From Arthrobacter sp. cf158 (GTDB lineage: Bacteria > Actinomycetota > Actinomycetes > Actinomycetales > Micrococcaceae), in NCBI RefSeq assembly GCF_900106835.1, contig NZ_FNNR01000004.1:62001-126000 (forward strand): 64,000 nt of DNA, written 5' to 3'. The position numbers were made by a program, and so were the translations under genes. This document shows positions 17,645 to 26,078 of the stretch, in pieces. Position 1 is the first letter of the stretch, and each line of letters opens with the position of its first letter. A model generated the notes under the pieces. It did not search any database. It was not told the DNA's origin and saw only the letters and a program-made list of their open reading frames with translations.

Positions 17645-20600
17645 GTGATCACAGTTCTCGCCATCACCTTTGTAGCGGCAACTGTGGCGCCCTTGATCTT
17701 CCGCAAACTGGGCCGGAACGCGTTCTACGCTTTGGCAGCGGTCCCCGCGGCCGCATTCATCTGGTTGCTCTTCCAGTACGGACCCGTATATTCCGGTGGT
17801 GGCATAGAAGAAGTTCTGCCATGGATTCCAAGCCTGAAACTTGAGCTGGCCTTCCGGATGGATCCCTTGGCATGGGTCATGTCCCTGCTGATCCTTGGCG
17901 TAGGGTCCCTGGTGCTGGTCTATTGCGCCCGGTACTTCAAGAACAAGGACGCGGACCTCGGGGGCTTCGGAGCGCAGTTGCTGGCCTTCGCCGGCGCCAT
18001 GTTCGGCCTGGTGACTTCCGATGACCTCCTGATGCTGTTCATCTTCTGGGAACTCACCACCATCCTGTCCTACCTGCTGATCGGCTATGCCCGCACGCGT
18101 TTGGCGGCACGACGCTCGGCCCTGCAGGCGCTCATGGTCACCACGGCAGGTGGTCTGGCGATGCTTGTAGGCCTCATCATCCTCGGGCAGGCCGCCGGTA
18201 CCTACAGGATCTCGACGATCCTGGACCAAGCCGGGACGCTCATGACCGGACCCATGCAGGGGGCGGTGACTGCCGCCGTCGTGCTTGTCCTGTCAGGTGC
18301 GGTGACCAAGTCGGCGCTGGTTCCGTTCCATTTCTGGTTGCCTGGAGCGATGGCAGCCCCCACGCCTGTGAGCGCCTATCTGCACGCCGCAGCGATGGTG
18401 AAGGCGGGCATCTACATCGTTGCGCGCCTGGCGCCTGGCTTTTCGGAGTCGGAATTCTGGCTGCCGGTGGTCCTGGGACTCGGCCTGGCTACGATGCTTG
18501 TGGGCGGCTACAGGGCCCTTCGCCAGACGGACATCAAGCTGATCCTCGCGTACGGAACGGTCAGCCAGTTGGGATTCCTGACCATGGTGGTGGGGCTCGG
18601 CCGTCCTGATGCTGCCCTGGCCGGGCTTGGATTGCTGCTGGCCCACGGCTTGTTCAAAGCCGCGCTGTTCCTGGTGGTGGGCATCATCGACCATCAGTCG
18701 GGGACACGCGATATCCGAAAGCTCTCCGGCGTCTTCCGCTCGTCACGAGCCCTGGGTGTTGTGGCCGCAATTGCCGCCGCTTCCATGGCTGGCGTGCCGC
18801 CGTTGGCCGGTTTTGTAGCGAAAGAGTCGGTGTTCGAGGCCTTCGTCCACTACGGCACGGGCCATGATGCTCCCGCGTGGGGCATCTGGATTCTGGTGGG
18901 CTTGGTGATCGGTTCCATCCTCACCTTCGCCTACAGTGCCCGTTTCATGTGGGGTGCGTTCGCCACCAAGCCGGGCGTTGAACCCACGCCGTTCAAGCCC
19001 ATCAAGCCTGCGTTCCTCGCCGCCCCGGCTATCCTCAGCGTGCTGACCATCGTGTACGGCCTGTGGCCGGCGCCTGTGGATACCTGGATCCAGCCCTATG
19101 CGGCGTTGTTCGCCGACCGCCCGGACGCGGTCGACGCCGGACACCTGGCTCTGTGGCACGGCCTCACCCCAGCGCTGGGGCTGACAGCCATCACGTTCGC
19201 GGCCGGTGCGGCAATGTTCTACGGACGCAACCTCGTGTCCCGAGCCCAGGGCTTGGTTCCGGATTGGGTGGATGGCGACCGCGCGTACCAGCACACTATT
19301 GGTGCCCTGGACGATGTTGCCGTGTGGGTCACGGGCCGCACTCAGCGTGGTTCGCTGTACTTCTACCTGGCAGTAATCCTGACGGTAGCGTTTGCTGTGC
19401 CGGCTACGGCTCTGATCATGGCGAACAAGCCATTGCCGGAAGGCATCTACTTCATTGACCCCAACTCTCCGCTGCAGTTGGTGGCGGGCGCCGGAATCGT
19501 GGTGGGCGCGCTGGCTGCGGTCCGCGCCAACAAGCGCTTCCTGGCCGTGCTCATGGTGTCCGTTACGGGCTACGGCATTGCCCTCATGTTCGCGTTGCAG
19601 GGCGCTCCGGACCTTGCCCTGACGCAGATGCTGGTGGAAACCATCGTGCTGGTGGCCTTCGTGCTCGCCATGCGCAGCCTGCCCGCGGAGCTGCGGGACC
19701 GGACCGGAGGCAGGCTCAGGGTGATCCGCGTGATCATCGGGGCAGCTTTTGGCGTCACCATGATTTTCGTGGCCATCTATGCCATGGGAGCCCGCGTCGC
19801 CACCCCCATTTCACTCGACTTCCCGCGGCTGGCCTATGAAGGCGGCGGGGGCCTGAACGTGGTCAACGTGACGCTCGTGGACATCCGCGCCTGGGACACC
19901 TTCGGGGAGATATCCGTCCTCGCGATCGCCGCCACGGGTGTTGCCAGTCTCATCTTCGTCCGCAGCCGCGGTGATCGCATCAAGACCGCCGACGCCGTGC
20001 CTGAAGGCAGCGTGGGGCGCCGCACCGGCGTCGACCGCGGTTCCCGCGACGGAGCCACACTGGCGGTGGCCAAGAAGTTCACTGACGTCACCCGTGACGC
20101 CTGGCTGGTGGCGGGCCGTACGTTGGCCCCGGAGCGACGCTCGATCATCTTCGAAGTGGTCACCCGGCTGATCTTCCACTCGATGATTGTCTTCTCCATC
20201 TATCTCCTCCTCGCCGGACACAACCTCCCCGGCGGCGGCTTCGCGGGCGGCCTCACGGCAGGCCTGGCGCTGACCATCCGCTACCTGGCCGGTGGCCGGT
20301 TCGAGTTGAGCGAGGCGGCGACAGTAAGCGCCGGAACCCTTCTGGGGACGGGACTTGCGACGGCGGCAGCGTCCGGCGTGGTTCCGCTCTTCCTGGGCGG
20401 CCAGGTGTTCCAGAGCGCCATTATCGAGTTCTGGCTGCCTGTGTTCGGTGATATCAAGTTCGTCACGTCCACCATTTTCGACATCGGCGTGTACATCGTG
20501 GTGGTGGGATTGGCGCTTGACGTCCTCCGCAGCCTGGGTGCCGAAATCGACGAGCATTTTGAGGGCAAGGGCGCACCCCTTGCAGAAGAAGATGCCGCTG

Positions 20601-20662
20601 ACCATTCCGTGCTGGCTGAAGAAGCCGCCGAATCCGCTGCGTCCGGGAAAGGTACCGCATGA
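17645..20662 (+). CDS. mrpA: Mrp Na+/H+ antiporter subunit A fused to subunit B
   Basis: The 1005-residue protein starts at GTG with GGAG 7 bp upstream. The first ~750 residues are the NuoL-like proton-channel part of MrpA; DLLMLFIFWELTTILSYLLIG and the Lys-rich helices near HFWLPGAMAAPTPVSAYLHA are typical. The C-terminal ~200 residues carry the MnhB domain (SMIVFSIYLLLAGHNLPGG, GGQVFQ). This A-B fusion occurs in actinobacteria. It is first in a six-gene operon whose genes overlap by 4 or 11 bp. The complex exchanges Na+ for H+ and supports alkali and salt tolerance. Confidence 0.95.
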   Translation: MITVLAITFVAATVAPLIFRKLGRNAFYALAAVPAAAFIWLLFQYGPVYSGGGIEEVLPWIPSLKLELAFRMDPLAWVMSLLILGVGSLVLVYCARYFKNKDADLGGFGAQLLAFAGAMFGLVTSDDLLMLFIFWELTTILSYLLIGYARTRLAARRSALQALMVTTAGGLAMLVGLIILGQAAGTYRISTILDQAGTLMTGPMQGAVTAAVVLVLSGAVTKSALVPFHFWLPGAMAAPTPVSAYLHAAAMVKAGIYIVARLAPGFSESEFWLPVVLGLGLATMLVGGYRALRQTDIKLILAYGTVSQLGFLTMVVGLGRPDAALAGLGLLLAHGLFKAALFLVVGIIDHQSGTRDIRKLSGVFRSSRALGVVAAIAAASMAGVPPLAGFVAKESVFEAFVHYGTGHDAPAWGIWILVGLVIGSILTFAYSARFMWGAFATKPGVEPTPFKPIKPAFLAAPAILSVLTIVYGLWPAPVDTWIQPYAALFADRPDAVDAGHLALWHGLTPALGLTAITFAAGAAMFYGRNLVSRAQGLVPDWVDGDRAYQHTIGALDDVAVWVTGRTQRGSLYFYLAVILTVAFAVPATALIMANKPLPEGIYFIDPNSPLQLVAGAGIVVGALAAVRANKRFLAVLMVSVTGYGIALMFALQGAPDLALTQMLVETIVLVAFVLAMRSLPAELRDRTGGRLRVIRVIIGAAFGVTMIFVAIYAMGARVATPISLDFPRLAYEGGGGLNVVNVTLVDIRAWDTFGEISVLAIAATGVASLIFVRSRGDRIKTADAVPEGSVGRRTGVDRGSRDGATLAVAKKFTDVTRDAWLVAGRTLAPERRSIIFEVVTRLIFHSMIVFSIYLLLAGHNLPGGGFAGGLTAGLALTIRYLAGGRFELSEAATVSAGTLLGTGLATAAASGVVPLFLGGQVFQSAIIEFWLPVFGDIKFVTSTIFDIGVYIVVVGLALDVLRSLGAEIDEHFEGKGAPLAEEDAADHSVLAEEAAESAASGKGTA

Positions 20663-21159
20663 GCATCAACCTGACCCTGCTGATCATTATGGGTGTGCTC
20701 TACGCCTGTGGCATTTACCTGATCCTTGAACGCAGCCTGACGCGCGTGCTTCTTGGCCTGATGTTGCTGGCCAACGCCACCAACATTCTGATCCTGAGCA
20801 CGGGCGGCTACGCCGGCCTTGCGCCCTTGTTCACCAAGGAAACAAACCCTGAGGCGTACAGCGACCCCCTGCCGCAGGCATTGATCCTGACGTCGATTGT
20901 CATTTCCTTCGCCGTAACGGCCTTCATGCTCGGCATCATTTACCGCACGTGGGTCCTGGCCCGGCAGGATGAGATCCAGGACGACCTTGAGGACGTCCGC
21001 GTGGCGAAGACGCCGAGTTTCGACGCCGAGGATGACGCCATTGTGCCGCTGGAAACCTCGGAGTTCGCAATCACCCCATCCAGCGCTGCGGAACGGGACA
21101 CCACGGATTCCACCGAGACCCCCAAAACGGCAACAACCCAGGAAGGAGGCAGCGCGTGA
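20659..21159 (+). CDS. mrpC: Mrp antiporter subunit C (NuoK-like)
   Basis: The 166-residue protein overlaps mrpA by 4 bp (ATGA). Three helices match NuoK/MrpC: LIIMGVLYACGIYLILERSL, GLMLLANATNILIL and a third around ALILTSIVISFAVTAFMLGI. A Thr- and Pro-rich cytoplasmic tail of about 60 residues extends beyond the usual ~110-residue family length. The tail is unusual but common in actinobacterial homologues as far as I know. It is an essential structural subunit of the antiporter. Confidence 0.93.
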   Translation: MSINLTLLIIMGVLYACGIYLILERSLTRVLLGLMLLANATNILILSTGGYAGLAPLFTKETNPEAYSDPLPQALILTSIVISFAVTAFMLGIIYRTWVLARQDEIQDDLEDVRVAKTPSFDAEDDAIVPLETSEFAITPSSAAERDTTDSTETPKTATTQEGGSA

Positions 21160-22739
21160 ATCTCGCAAACCTGTCGCCGCTAGCTGTCCTCCTGCCAATT
21201 CTGGGTGCTGCCCTGGCTTTCCTTTTGATCCGGCACCAGAGTGCCCAGCGGGTGGTCAGCATTGGCATCCTGAGTGCCACCCTGCTGCTCGAGTGCCTGC
21301 TCCTGATGTCCGTGTGGGATGGCGGCACCACGTCCGTCACCTTGGGCGGATGGCTGCCGCCCTGGGGCGTTGTCCTTGTGGTGGACCAGTTCTCGTCGCT
21401 CATGCTGGTGGTCTCCACCGTGGTGAGCCTGGCGGTTTTGATTTACGCCACCGGTCAGGGCATGGCCGACGGCGACCATGAAGCGCCGGTCTCAATCTTC
21501 CACCCCACATACCTGATCCTGGTGGCGGGAGTATCCAACGCGTTCCTCACCGGCGACCTCTTCAATCTCTACGTTGGTTTCGAGATCCTGCTGACGGCAA
21601 GCTACGTCCTTATGACCCTCGGCGGGACAGGTCCGCGTATCCGGGCCGGAGTCACCTACGTTGTGGTTTCCGTGGTGTCATCCGTGTTGTTCCTCATTGC
21701 CATCGCCATGATTTACGGGGCGACTGGAACCATCACCATGGCAGATCTGGCCATCAAGCTGGCCGAACTGGACCAAGGTACACAAAACCTCCTGCACGTG
21801 ATGCTGTTGGTAGCCTTCGGCATCAAGGCGGCAGTCTTCCCCCTGTCCTTCTGGCTCCCTGACTCGTACCCAACCGCTCCGGCCCCGGTCACGGCCGTGT
21901 TCGCCGGGTTGCTGACAAAAGTTGGCGTGTACGCCATGGTCCGCACAGAGACGCTCCTCTTCCCAGGGGACACCCTGAACGTGCCTCTCATGGTGGTGGC
22001 TTTACTAACCATGGTGGTGGGCATTTTGGGTGCCCTGGCCCAGAGCGACATCAAACGTCTCCTGTCCTTCACCTTGGTGAGCCACATCGGCTACATGGTG
22101 TTCGGCCTCGCGATGAGTTCCGTGGCCGGCCTGGGCGCCGCAGTGTTCTACGTAGCGCACCACATCACCGTCCAGACCAGCTTGTTCCTGGTGACAGGTC
22201 TCATAGAACGCCGCGGCGGCAGTTCCTCCATTGACCGGCTGGGTGGCTTGGCCAAGCTCTCACCCCTGCTGGCGCTGCTGTTCTTCATTCCAGCAATGAA
22301 CCTTGCGGGCATTCCGCCCTTCTCCGGCTTCCTCGGAAAGCTGGGCCTCTTGCAGGCTGGCGTGGAACTGGGGACACCACTGGCCATCACGCTGGTGGTA
22401 GGCGGTGTGGTCACCAGCCTGTTGACGCTGCTGGCGATCGCGCGTGTTTGGAACAGGGCCTTCTGGCGCAAGCCCGAAGACGCCGAGTACCCGGATCCTG
22501 TGCTTCTGGCCAAGGGAAATGTTGGCGTTCTGCCCCGGACCATGGTCGGTTCGACAGCGGGACTGGTGGTATTCGGCGTCGCGTTGACTGTCTTCGCCGG
22601 TCCGCTCTTCCGGGTGGCCGACGGATCTGCGGGAATCATGCTTGACCGCTCGGCTTACATCCATTCAGTGTTGGGTGACTCCGTCCAGGTGCCGCCGCTT
22701 GCACAAACAGTTGAAGAGCAGACGGGAGATGCCAAATGA
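21156..22739 (+). CDS. mrpD: Mrp antiporter subunit D (NuoN/NuoM-like)
   Basis: The 527-residue protein overlaps mrpC by 4 bp and mrpE by 4 bp. It has the proton_antipo_M core with GVSNAFLTGDLFNLYVGFEI, the Lys-containing helix AFGIKAAVFPLSFWLPDSYP and the DIKRLLSFTLVSHIGYM loop. The conserved Glu (FEILLTASY) and Lys residues of the proton path are present. It forms the second antiporter-like channel of the Mrp complex. Confidence 0.95.
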   Translation: MNLANLSPLAVLLPILGAALAFLLIRHQSAQRVVSIGILSATLLLECLLLMSVWDGGTTSVTLGGWLPPWGVVLVVDQFSSLMLVVSTVVSLAVLIYATGQGMADGDHEAPVSIFHPTYLILVAGVSNAFLTGDLFNLYVGFEILLTASYVLMTLGGTGPRIRAGVTYVVVSVVSSVLFLIAIAMIYGATGTITMADLAIKLAELDQGTQNLLHVMLLVAFGIKAAVFPLSFWLPDSYPTAPAPVTAVFAGLLTKVGVYAMVRTETLLFPGDTLNVPLMVVALLTMVVGILGALAQSDIKRLLSFTLVSHIGYMVFGLAMSSVAGLGAAVFYVAHHITVQTSLFLVTGLIERRGGSSSIDRLGGLAKLSPLLALLFFIPAMNLAGIPPFSGFLGKLGLLQAGVELGTPLAITLVVGGVVTSLLTLLAIARVWNRAFWRKPEDAEYPDPVLLAKGNVGVLPRTMVGSTAGLVVFGVALTVFAGPLFRVADGSAGIMLDRSAYIHSVLGDSVQVPPLAQTVEEQTGDAK

Positions 22740-23302
22740 GCCGCAAGCCGATTTCATTCCGCACTGAGCTCCCGCTCCTCATCTGGCTGGTCATTGTTTG
22801 GGGCGCTCTGTGGCGGGACTTCAGCCCCGGCAACCTGCTGTTCGGTGCCCTGATTGCGGTGTTGGTGGCGAAGTTCTTCTACCTCCCGCCAGTGGAGCTC
22901 AGCGGCAGGTTCAACATTCTGCGCGCCATTCCTTTCGCCCTGATGTTCCTCGCGAAAGTGGTGGCAGCGAGCTTCGCCGTGCTGTTCCTGGCTGTTACCA
23001 AAGGGCCCAAGGTGCGCAGCGCCGTCGTCGCCGTTCCCTTGCGTAGCCACTCCGACCTCATGGTGACGGCAACAGGTCATGTCATCTCGCTGATCCCGGG
23101 CTCACTGGTGGTGGAAGTGGACCGATCGACGTCCACGCTCTACCTGCACGCGCTCAATATCTACGAAGAAGCTGACATCGACAAGATCCGTCAGGAAGTC
23201 CAGAACATTGAAGCGGGCCTGATCCGCATCATGGGCACGCGCGAGGAAGTTGAGGCGCTCACAGCTGAAGAGCGTCCCGGAATGGAAGGGGCAACGCTGT
23301 GA
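22736..23302 (+). CDS. mrpE: Mrp antiporter subunit E
   Basis: The 188-residue protein has the MrpE/MnhE pattern: two N-terminal helices (PLLIWLVIVWGALW and NLLFGALIAVLVAKFFYLPP) and then a soluble ferredoxin-like part. The soluble part includes SDLMVTATGHVISLIPGSLV and DRSTSTLYLHAL. It overlaps its neighbours by 4 bp on both sides. Family members stabilise the Mrp complex. Confidence 0.93.
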   Translation: MSRKPISFRTELPLLIWLVIVWGALWRDFSPGNLLFGALIAVLVAKFFYLPPVELSGRFNILRAIPFALMFLAKVVAASFAVLFLAVTKGPKVRSAVVAVPLRSHSDLMVTATGHVISLIPGSLVVEVDRSTSTLYLHALNIYEEADIDKIRQEVQNIEAGLIRIMGTREEVEALTAEERPGMEGATL

Positions 23303-23577
23303 AGGAAATCGTTCTTATTGTCACGGCAGTGATCCTTAGCCTTGCTGCGGCAGGCGCGATTGTTCGCATAGCCATCGGACCATCCCTGTTGGACCGCGTG
23401 CTGGCATCCGATGTCCTGCTGGCCATCCTGGGCGCCGCACTGGCGATTGACATGGCGCTGAACCACCACCTCAACAACCTCATGCTCCTGGTAGCCCTGG
23501 CCGTGATTGGCTTCATCGGCTCGGTCACGGTTGCCCGGTTCGTTGCTGAGCGGAGGGAACAGAACAATGAGTCCTGA
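23299..23577 (+). CDS. mrpF: Mrp antiporter subunit F
   Basis: The 92-residue protein has three helices and the MrpF core IGPSLLDRVLASDVL followed by MALNHHLNNLMLLVALAVIG. Length matches the family. It overlaps mrpE by 4 bp and mrpG by 11 bp, showing tight translational coupling in this operon. Confidence 0.93.
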   Translation: MKEIVLIVTAVILSLAAAGAIVRIAIGPSLLDRVLASDVLLAILGAALAIDMALNHHLNNLMLLVALAVIGFIGSVTVARFVAERREQNNES

Positions 23578-23959
23578 CGCAACGGGCGTGGATGCCGTCA
23601 TTGATGCCGTGACAGCCGTGTTCCTGGTGGTAGGTGCCTTGATGTCCCTCGGAGCGGCCATCGGTTTGCTTCGATTCCCTGACCTCATGAGCCGCATGCA
23701 CGCTGCCACCAAGCCGCAGGTCCTTGGGCTGTTCCTCATGCTTGCCGCCATCGGTCTGCAGATGCGCACCTGGTGGGTGTGGCCGGTCCTGCTGGTGGCG
23801 TGGATCTTCCAGCTGCTGACGGCACCCGTCTCCGCCCACATGGTGGGCCGCTCCGCCTACCGCACCAAGCACGGCCACCGAGAGATGCTCACCAAGGATG
23901 AACTTGAGGCCGTCGTCCAGAGGGCGGCCGCGGGGCAAGAACCCGGGGACGATCGCTGA
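23567..23959 (+). CDS. mrpG: Mrp antiporter subunit G
   Basis: The 130-residue protein begins MSPDATGVDAVIDAVT; ATG 23567 is preceded by GGAGGGAAC, so this start is preferred over an upstream one inside mrpF. Three helices include the MrpG signature GAAIGLLRFPDLMSRMHAATKPQVLG. It is the last gene of the operon. A set of 18-bp repeats and a strong hairpin follow. Confidence 0.93.
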   Translation: MSPDATGVDAVIDAVTAVFLVVGALMSLGAAIGLLRFPDLMSRMHAATKPQVLGLFLMLAAIGLQMRTWWVWPVLLVAWIFQLLTAPVSAHMVGRSAYRTKHGHREMLTKDELEAVVQRAAAGQEPGDDR

Positions 23960-23970
23960 ACTGATTGCAT

Positions 23971-24060
23971 GACCCGTTCGGCTGGTGCGACCCGTTCGGC
24001 TGGTGCGACCCGAACGGCTGGTGCGACCCGTTCGGCTGGTGCGACCCGAACGGCTGGTGA
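23971..24060. repeat. Five 18-bp direct repeats with alternating inverted cores
   Basis: Five contiguous 18-bp units run from 23971. Units 1, 2 and 4 read gacccgttcggctggtgc; units 3 and 5 have cccgaacgg in the core. CCGTTCGG and CCGAACGG are reverse complements, so an A unit can pair with a neighbouring B unit as an 8-bp hairpin. The array starts 11 bp after the mrpG stop and ends 7 bp before the terminator stem. No coding frame is supported. Confidence 0.95.
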
Positions 24061-24067
24061 AGCAAAA

Positions 24068-24101
24068 CAAGCGCGGGGCCACCTCAGTGGCCCCGCGCTT
24101 G
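24068..24101. terminator. Bidirectional hairpin terminator between mrpG and DUF4235
   Basis: CAAGCGCGGGGCCAC and GTGGCCCCGCGCTTG form a perfect 15-bp stem with a CTCA loop. Read on the minus strand it is followed by TTTT, which suits the DUF4235 gene. Read on the plus strand it closes the Mrp operon, though with a poor U-tract. Confidence 0.85.
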
Positions 24102-24120
24102 TCTGTTGTCCGGGTGCTTC

Positions 24121-24381
24121 CTAGACGATGTCCTGGGATTTGGCGAAGCGGGCGATTGCGCGCTGCGTTCCGCGGTTGGCCAGGACCTGGATAAGGGTGC
24201 TCACAAACGCAGAAATCAATGCGAAGGTCAGGGCCGAGCGAAGGCTCGTCTCCATGTCATCGTTGCCTGTGGGTGGCTTGTTGCCGGTGGCTTTTTCCCA
24301 CCCTTTGTTGACGAGTTTGGTTCCGACGAAGCCCGCTCCGAGGCTCACTCCGGTACCCAGTAGCTTGAGGAAGAGATTCAT
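24121..24381 (-). CDS. DUF4235 small membrane protein
   Basis: The 86-residue protein has two hydrophobic helices: LLGTGVSLGAGFVGTKLV and ALTFALISAFVSTLIQVLAN, with a central WEKATGNKPP loop. The pattern matches DUF4235, a family common in actinobacteria with unknown function. It ends next to a strong terminator. It stands alone; the NUDIX gene upstream lies 36 bp away on the same strand and may share a transcript. Confidence 0.83.
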   Translation of the reverse strand: MNLFLKLLGTGVSLGAGFVGTKLVNKGWEKATGNKPPTGNDDMETSLRSALTFALISAFVSTLIQVLANRGTQRAIARFAKSQDIV

Positions 24382-24416
24382 GTGCCCAGCCTAGCTGTAA
24401 AGGCTGGCCGGCATTG

Positions 24417-25106
24417 TCAGCGGCGGCTTTCCCGTTCCTTAAGAAAAGCGGCCAGGGAACCCACCGGCGCCAGGACGGGAACCACCGTGTGCGGGGCGGA
24501 CCAGACAGCTTCCACTGAGGTGAACCCAGCGATTTCCTTCAGCAGGAAGTACGTGGGCGGCATCAGTTTCAGCGTTCCGGCGGCCTCGGCAGCGAGAATT
24601 CCGTCCACCGGCATCCACAATGATTTCCAGGCTTCAGTGGTCTGGTGCTGGGGTTCAGCCCTTGGGGCTGGCTTGGCGACGTAGAAGTAGGTGTCGAAGC
24701 GCTTGGGCATGTCCGTGGGGGTGATCCAGTTGGCCCATGGACGGAGGTTGTCGGCGTCAATGCTCAGCCCGGCCTCCTCATTGACTTCGCGGATTGCTGC
24801 CGCCAACACGGTTCCGGCGCTCGTTGCAGCAACGTTCGCGTCCGCCCCGATGGAGCTCTGGTGCCAGTCGGCGACGTGGCGTTGGAGCAGTTCCGTGGGG
24901 TAGTCCCAGCCGGACTTGTCAGCAGCATCCACCCGGCCTCCCGGGAACACCACCATTCCAGCGGCGAAGTCCATGGTGCTCACCCTGTGCTGGACAAAGG
25001 CCTCGAGGCCCCCGGGAGCGTCGCGAAGCAGGATTACGCTGGCGGCAAGGCGCGGCTCCGCCACGGGGGTGTGGTTAGGAAACTCCTGCTTGGGTAGGTC
25101 CGTCAT
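24417..25106 (-). CDS. NUDIX hydrolase, NUDT19-like
   Basis: The 229-residue protein has FPGG at residues 54-57 and REVNEEAG at 106-113, so the Nudix box is split by an insertion of about 45 residues. That split is known in the NUDT19/RP2p branch, whose characterised members hydrolyse CoA and derivatives, so a CoA-type substrate is plausible but not shown. It would cleave a nucleoside diphosphate linked to another group in the cytoplasm. Start ATG 25106 begins MTDLPKQEFPNHTP. A G-rich repeat array begins 55 bp upstream of the start. Confidence 0.83.
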   Translation of the reverse strand: MTDLPKQEFPNHTPVAEPRLAASVILLRDAPGGLEAFVQHRVSTMDFAAGMVVFPGGRVDAADKSGWDYPTELLQRHVADWHQSSIGADANVAATSAGTVLAAAIREVNEEAGLSIDADNLRPWANWITPTDMPKRFDTYFYVAKPAPRAEPQHQTTEAWKSLWMPVDGILAAEAAGTLKLMPPTYFLLKEIAGFTSVEAVWSAPHTVVPVLAPVGSLAAFLKERESRR

Positions 25107-25132
25107 GAGAAATGTGCCCCTTTGCCGCGTGG

Positions 25133-25147
25133 ATTCTGCTGGATCAT
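25133..25147. repeat. 15-bp fragment matching the end of the 82-bp palindromic element
   Basis: ATTCTGCTGGATCAT is an exact match to the end of the palindromic element at 34434 and 35418 (read on the minus strand there). It sits between the NUDIX start and the 74-bp array. It may be a solo end left by the element or part of a dispersed repeat; the rest of the element is absent here. Confidence 0.5.
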
Positions 25148-25160
25148 TCTCTCAGGTCCG

Positions 25161-25752
25161 GTTGTGGGGCCTGGTCTGCGTGGTTGGGGGTGGGTTTGGG
25201 GTGCGGTGTGGGCCCTGCAAGGTGCCCACGATAGGTTGTGGGGCCTGGTCTGCGTGGTTGGGGGTGGGTTTGGGGTGCGGTGTGGGCCCTGCAAGGTGCC
25301 CACGATAGGTTGTGGGGTCTGGTGTGCGTGGTTGGGGGTGGGTTTGGGGCGCAGTGTGGGCCCTGCAAGGTGCCCACGATGGGTTGTGGGGCCTGGTCTG
25401 CGTGGTTGGGGGTGGGTTTGGGGCGCAGTGTGGGCCCCGCAAGGTGTGCTGTTGGGTTGTGGGGCCTGGTCTGCGTGGTTGGGGGTGGGTTTGGGGTGCG
25501 GAGTGGGCCCTGCAACGCGTGCCGATGGGGTTGTGGGGTCCGGTGTGCGTGGTTGGGGGTGGGTTTGGGGCGCAATGTGGGCCCCGCAAGGCGCCCACGA
25601 TGGGTTGTGGGGCCTGGTCTGCGTGGTTGGGGGTGGGTTTGGGGCGCAGAGTGGGCCCCGCAACGTGCCCACGTTGGGTTGTGGGGCCCGGTGTGCGTGG
25701 TTGGGGGTGGGTTTGGGGCGCAGAATGGGCCCTGCAAGGCGCCCTGCAAGGC
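25161..25752. repeat. Eight-copy 74-bp G-rich tandem array
   Basis: Units start at 25161, 25235, 25309, 25383, 25456, 25530, 25604 and 25678 (period 74, once 73). Each has the constant core GGGGGTGGGTTTGGGG, flanked by TGCGTGGTT and by TGGGCCC; the last 20 bp vary. Every unit has four closely spaced G-runs on the plus strand, suitable for a G-quadruplex. Open frames exist on both strands because few stops can arise. The 74-bp period is not a multiple of 3, there is no conserved start, and frames change between units, so coding is unlikely. It lies just before the TPP riboswitch. Confidence 0.95.
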
Positions 25753-25870
25753 GCCCCGCAACGTGCCCCCGACACCCCCGGCAAGCACCGGCAAGCGATT
25801 GTGACTGGACAGCAGCGCCCGCCACGCCCGCAGGTGTAAACTGAACCCGCCCATCAGGGCAGATTGATAA

Positions 25871-25990
25871 CGACAGGGGAGCGCCGCCGTCGGACCTTGC
25901 AGCGATGCAGGTGACGCGAGGGCGCTGAGAGTGCGGACAGCCGCAGACCCTCGAACCTGATCCGGTTAGTACCGGCGCAAGGGAGTCGAG
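25871..25990 (+). ncRNA. TPP riboswitch (THI element)
   Basis: The conserved parts appear in order: CGACAGGGGAGC, GCTGAGAGTGCGG, CCGCAGACCCTCGAACCTGA, TCCGGTTAGTACCGGCG and AAGGGAGTCG. CGAC and GTCG close the P1 stem. The ykoE start at 26079 is about 90 bp downstream, so it very likely senses thiamine pyrophosphate and switches off ykoEDC. The expression platform between 25990 and 26079 is GC-rich, with cttcccctcctgtacctcagg near the end; whether it blocks translation or transcription cannot be read with certainty. Confidence 0.95.
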
Positions 25991-26078
25991 CTTCTCAGAG
26001 TGTCCGGATCCGGGCGGCGCAGGCCGGCTGGGATATCCGGGTAGCACTTTCCCCTCCTGTACCTCAGGAGGCAGAAAA

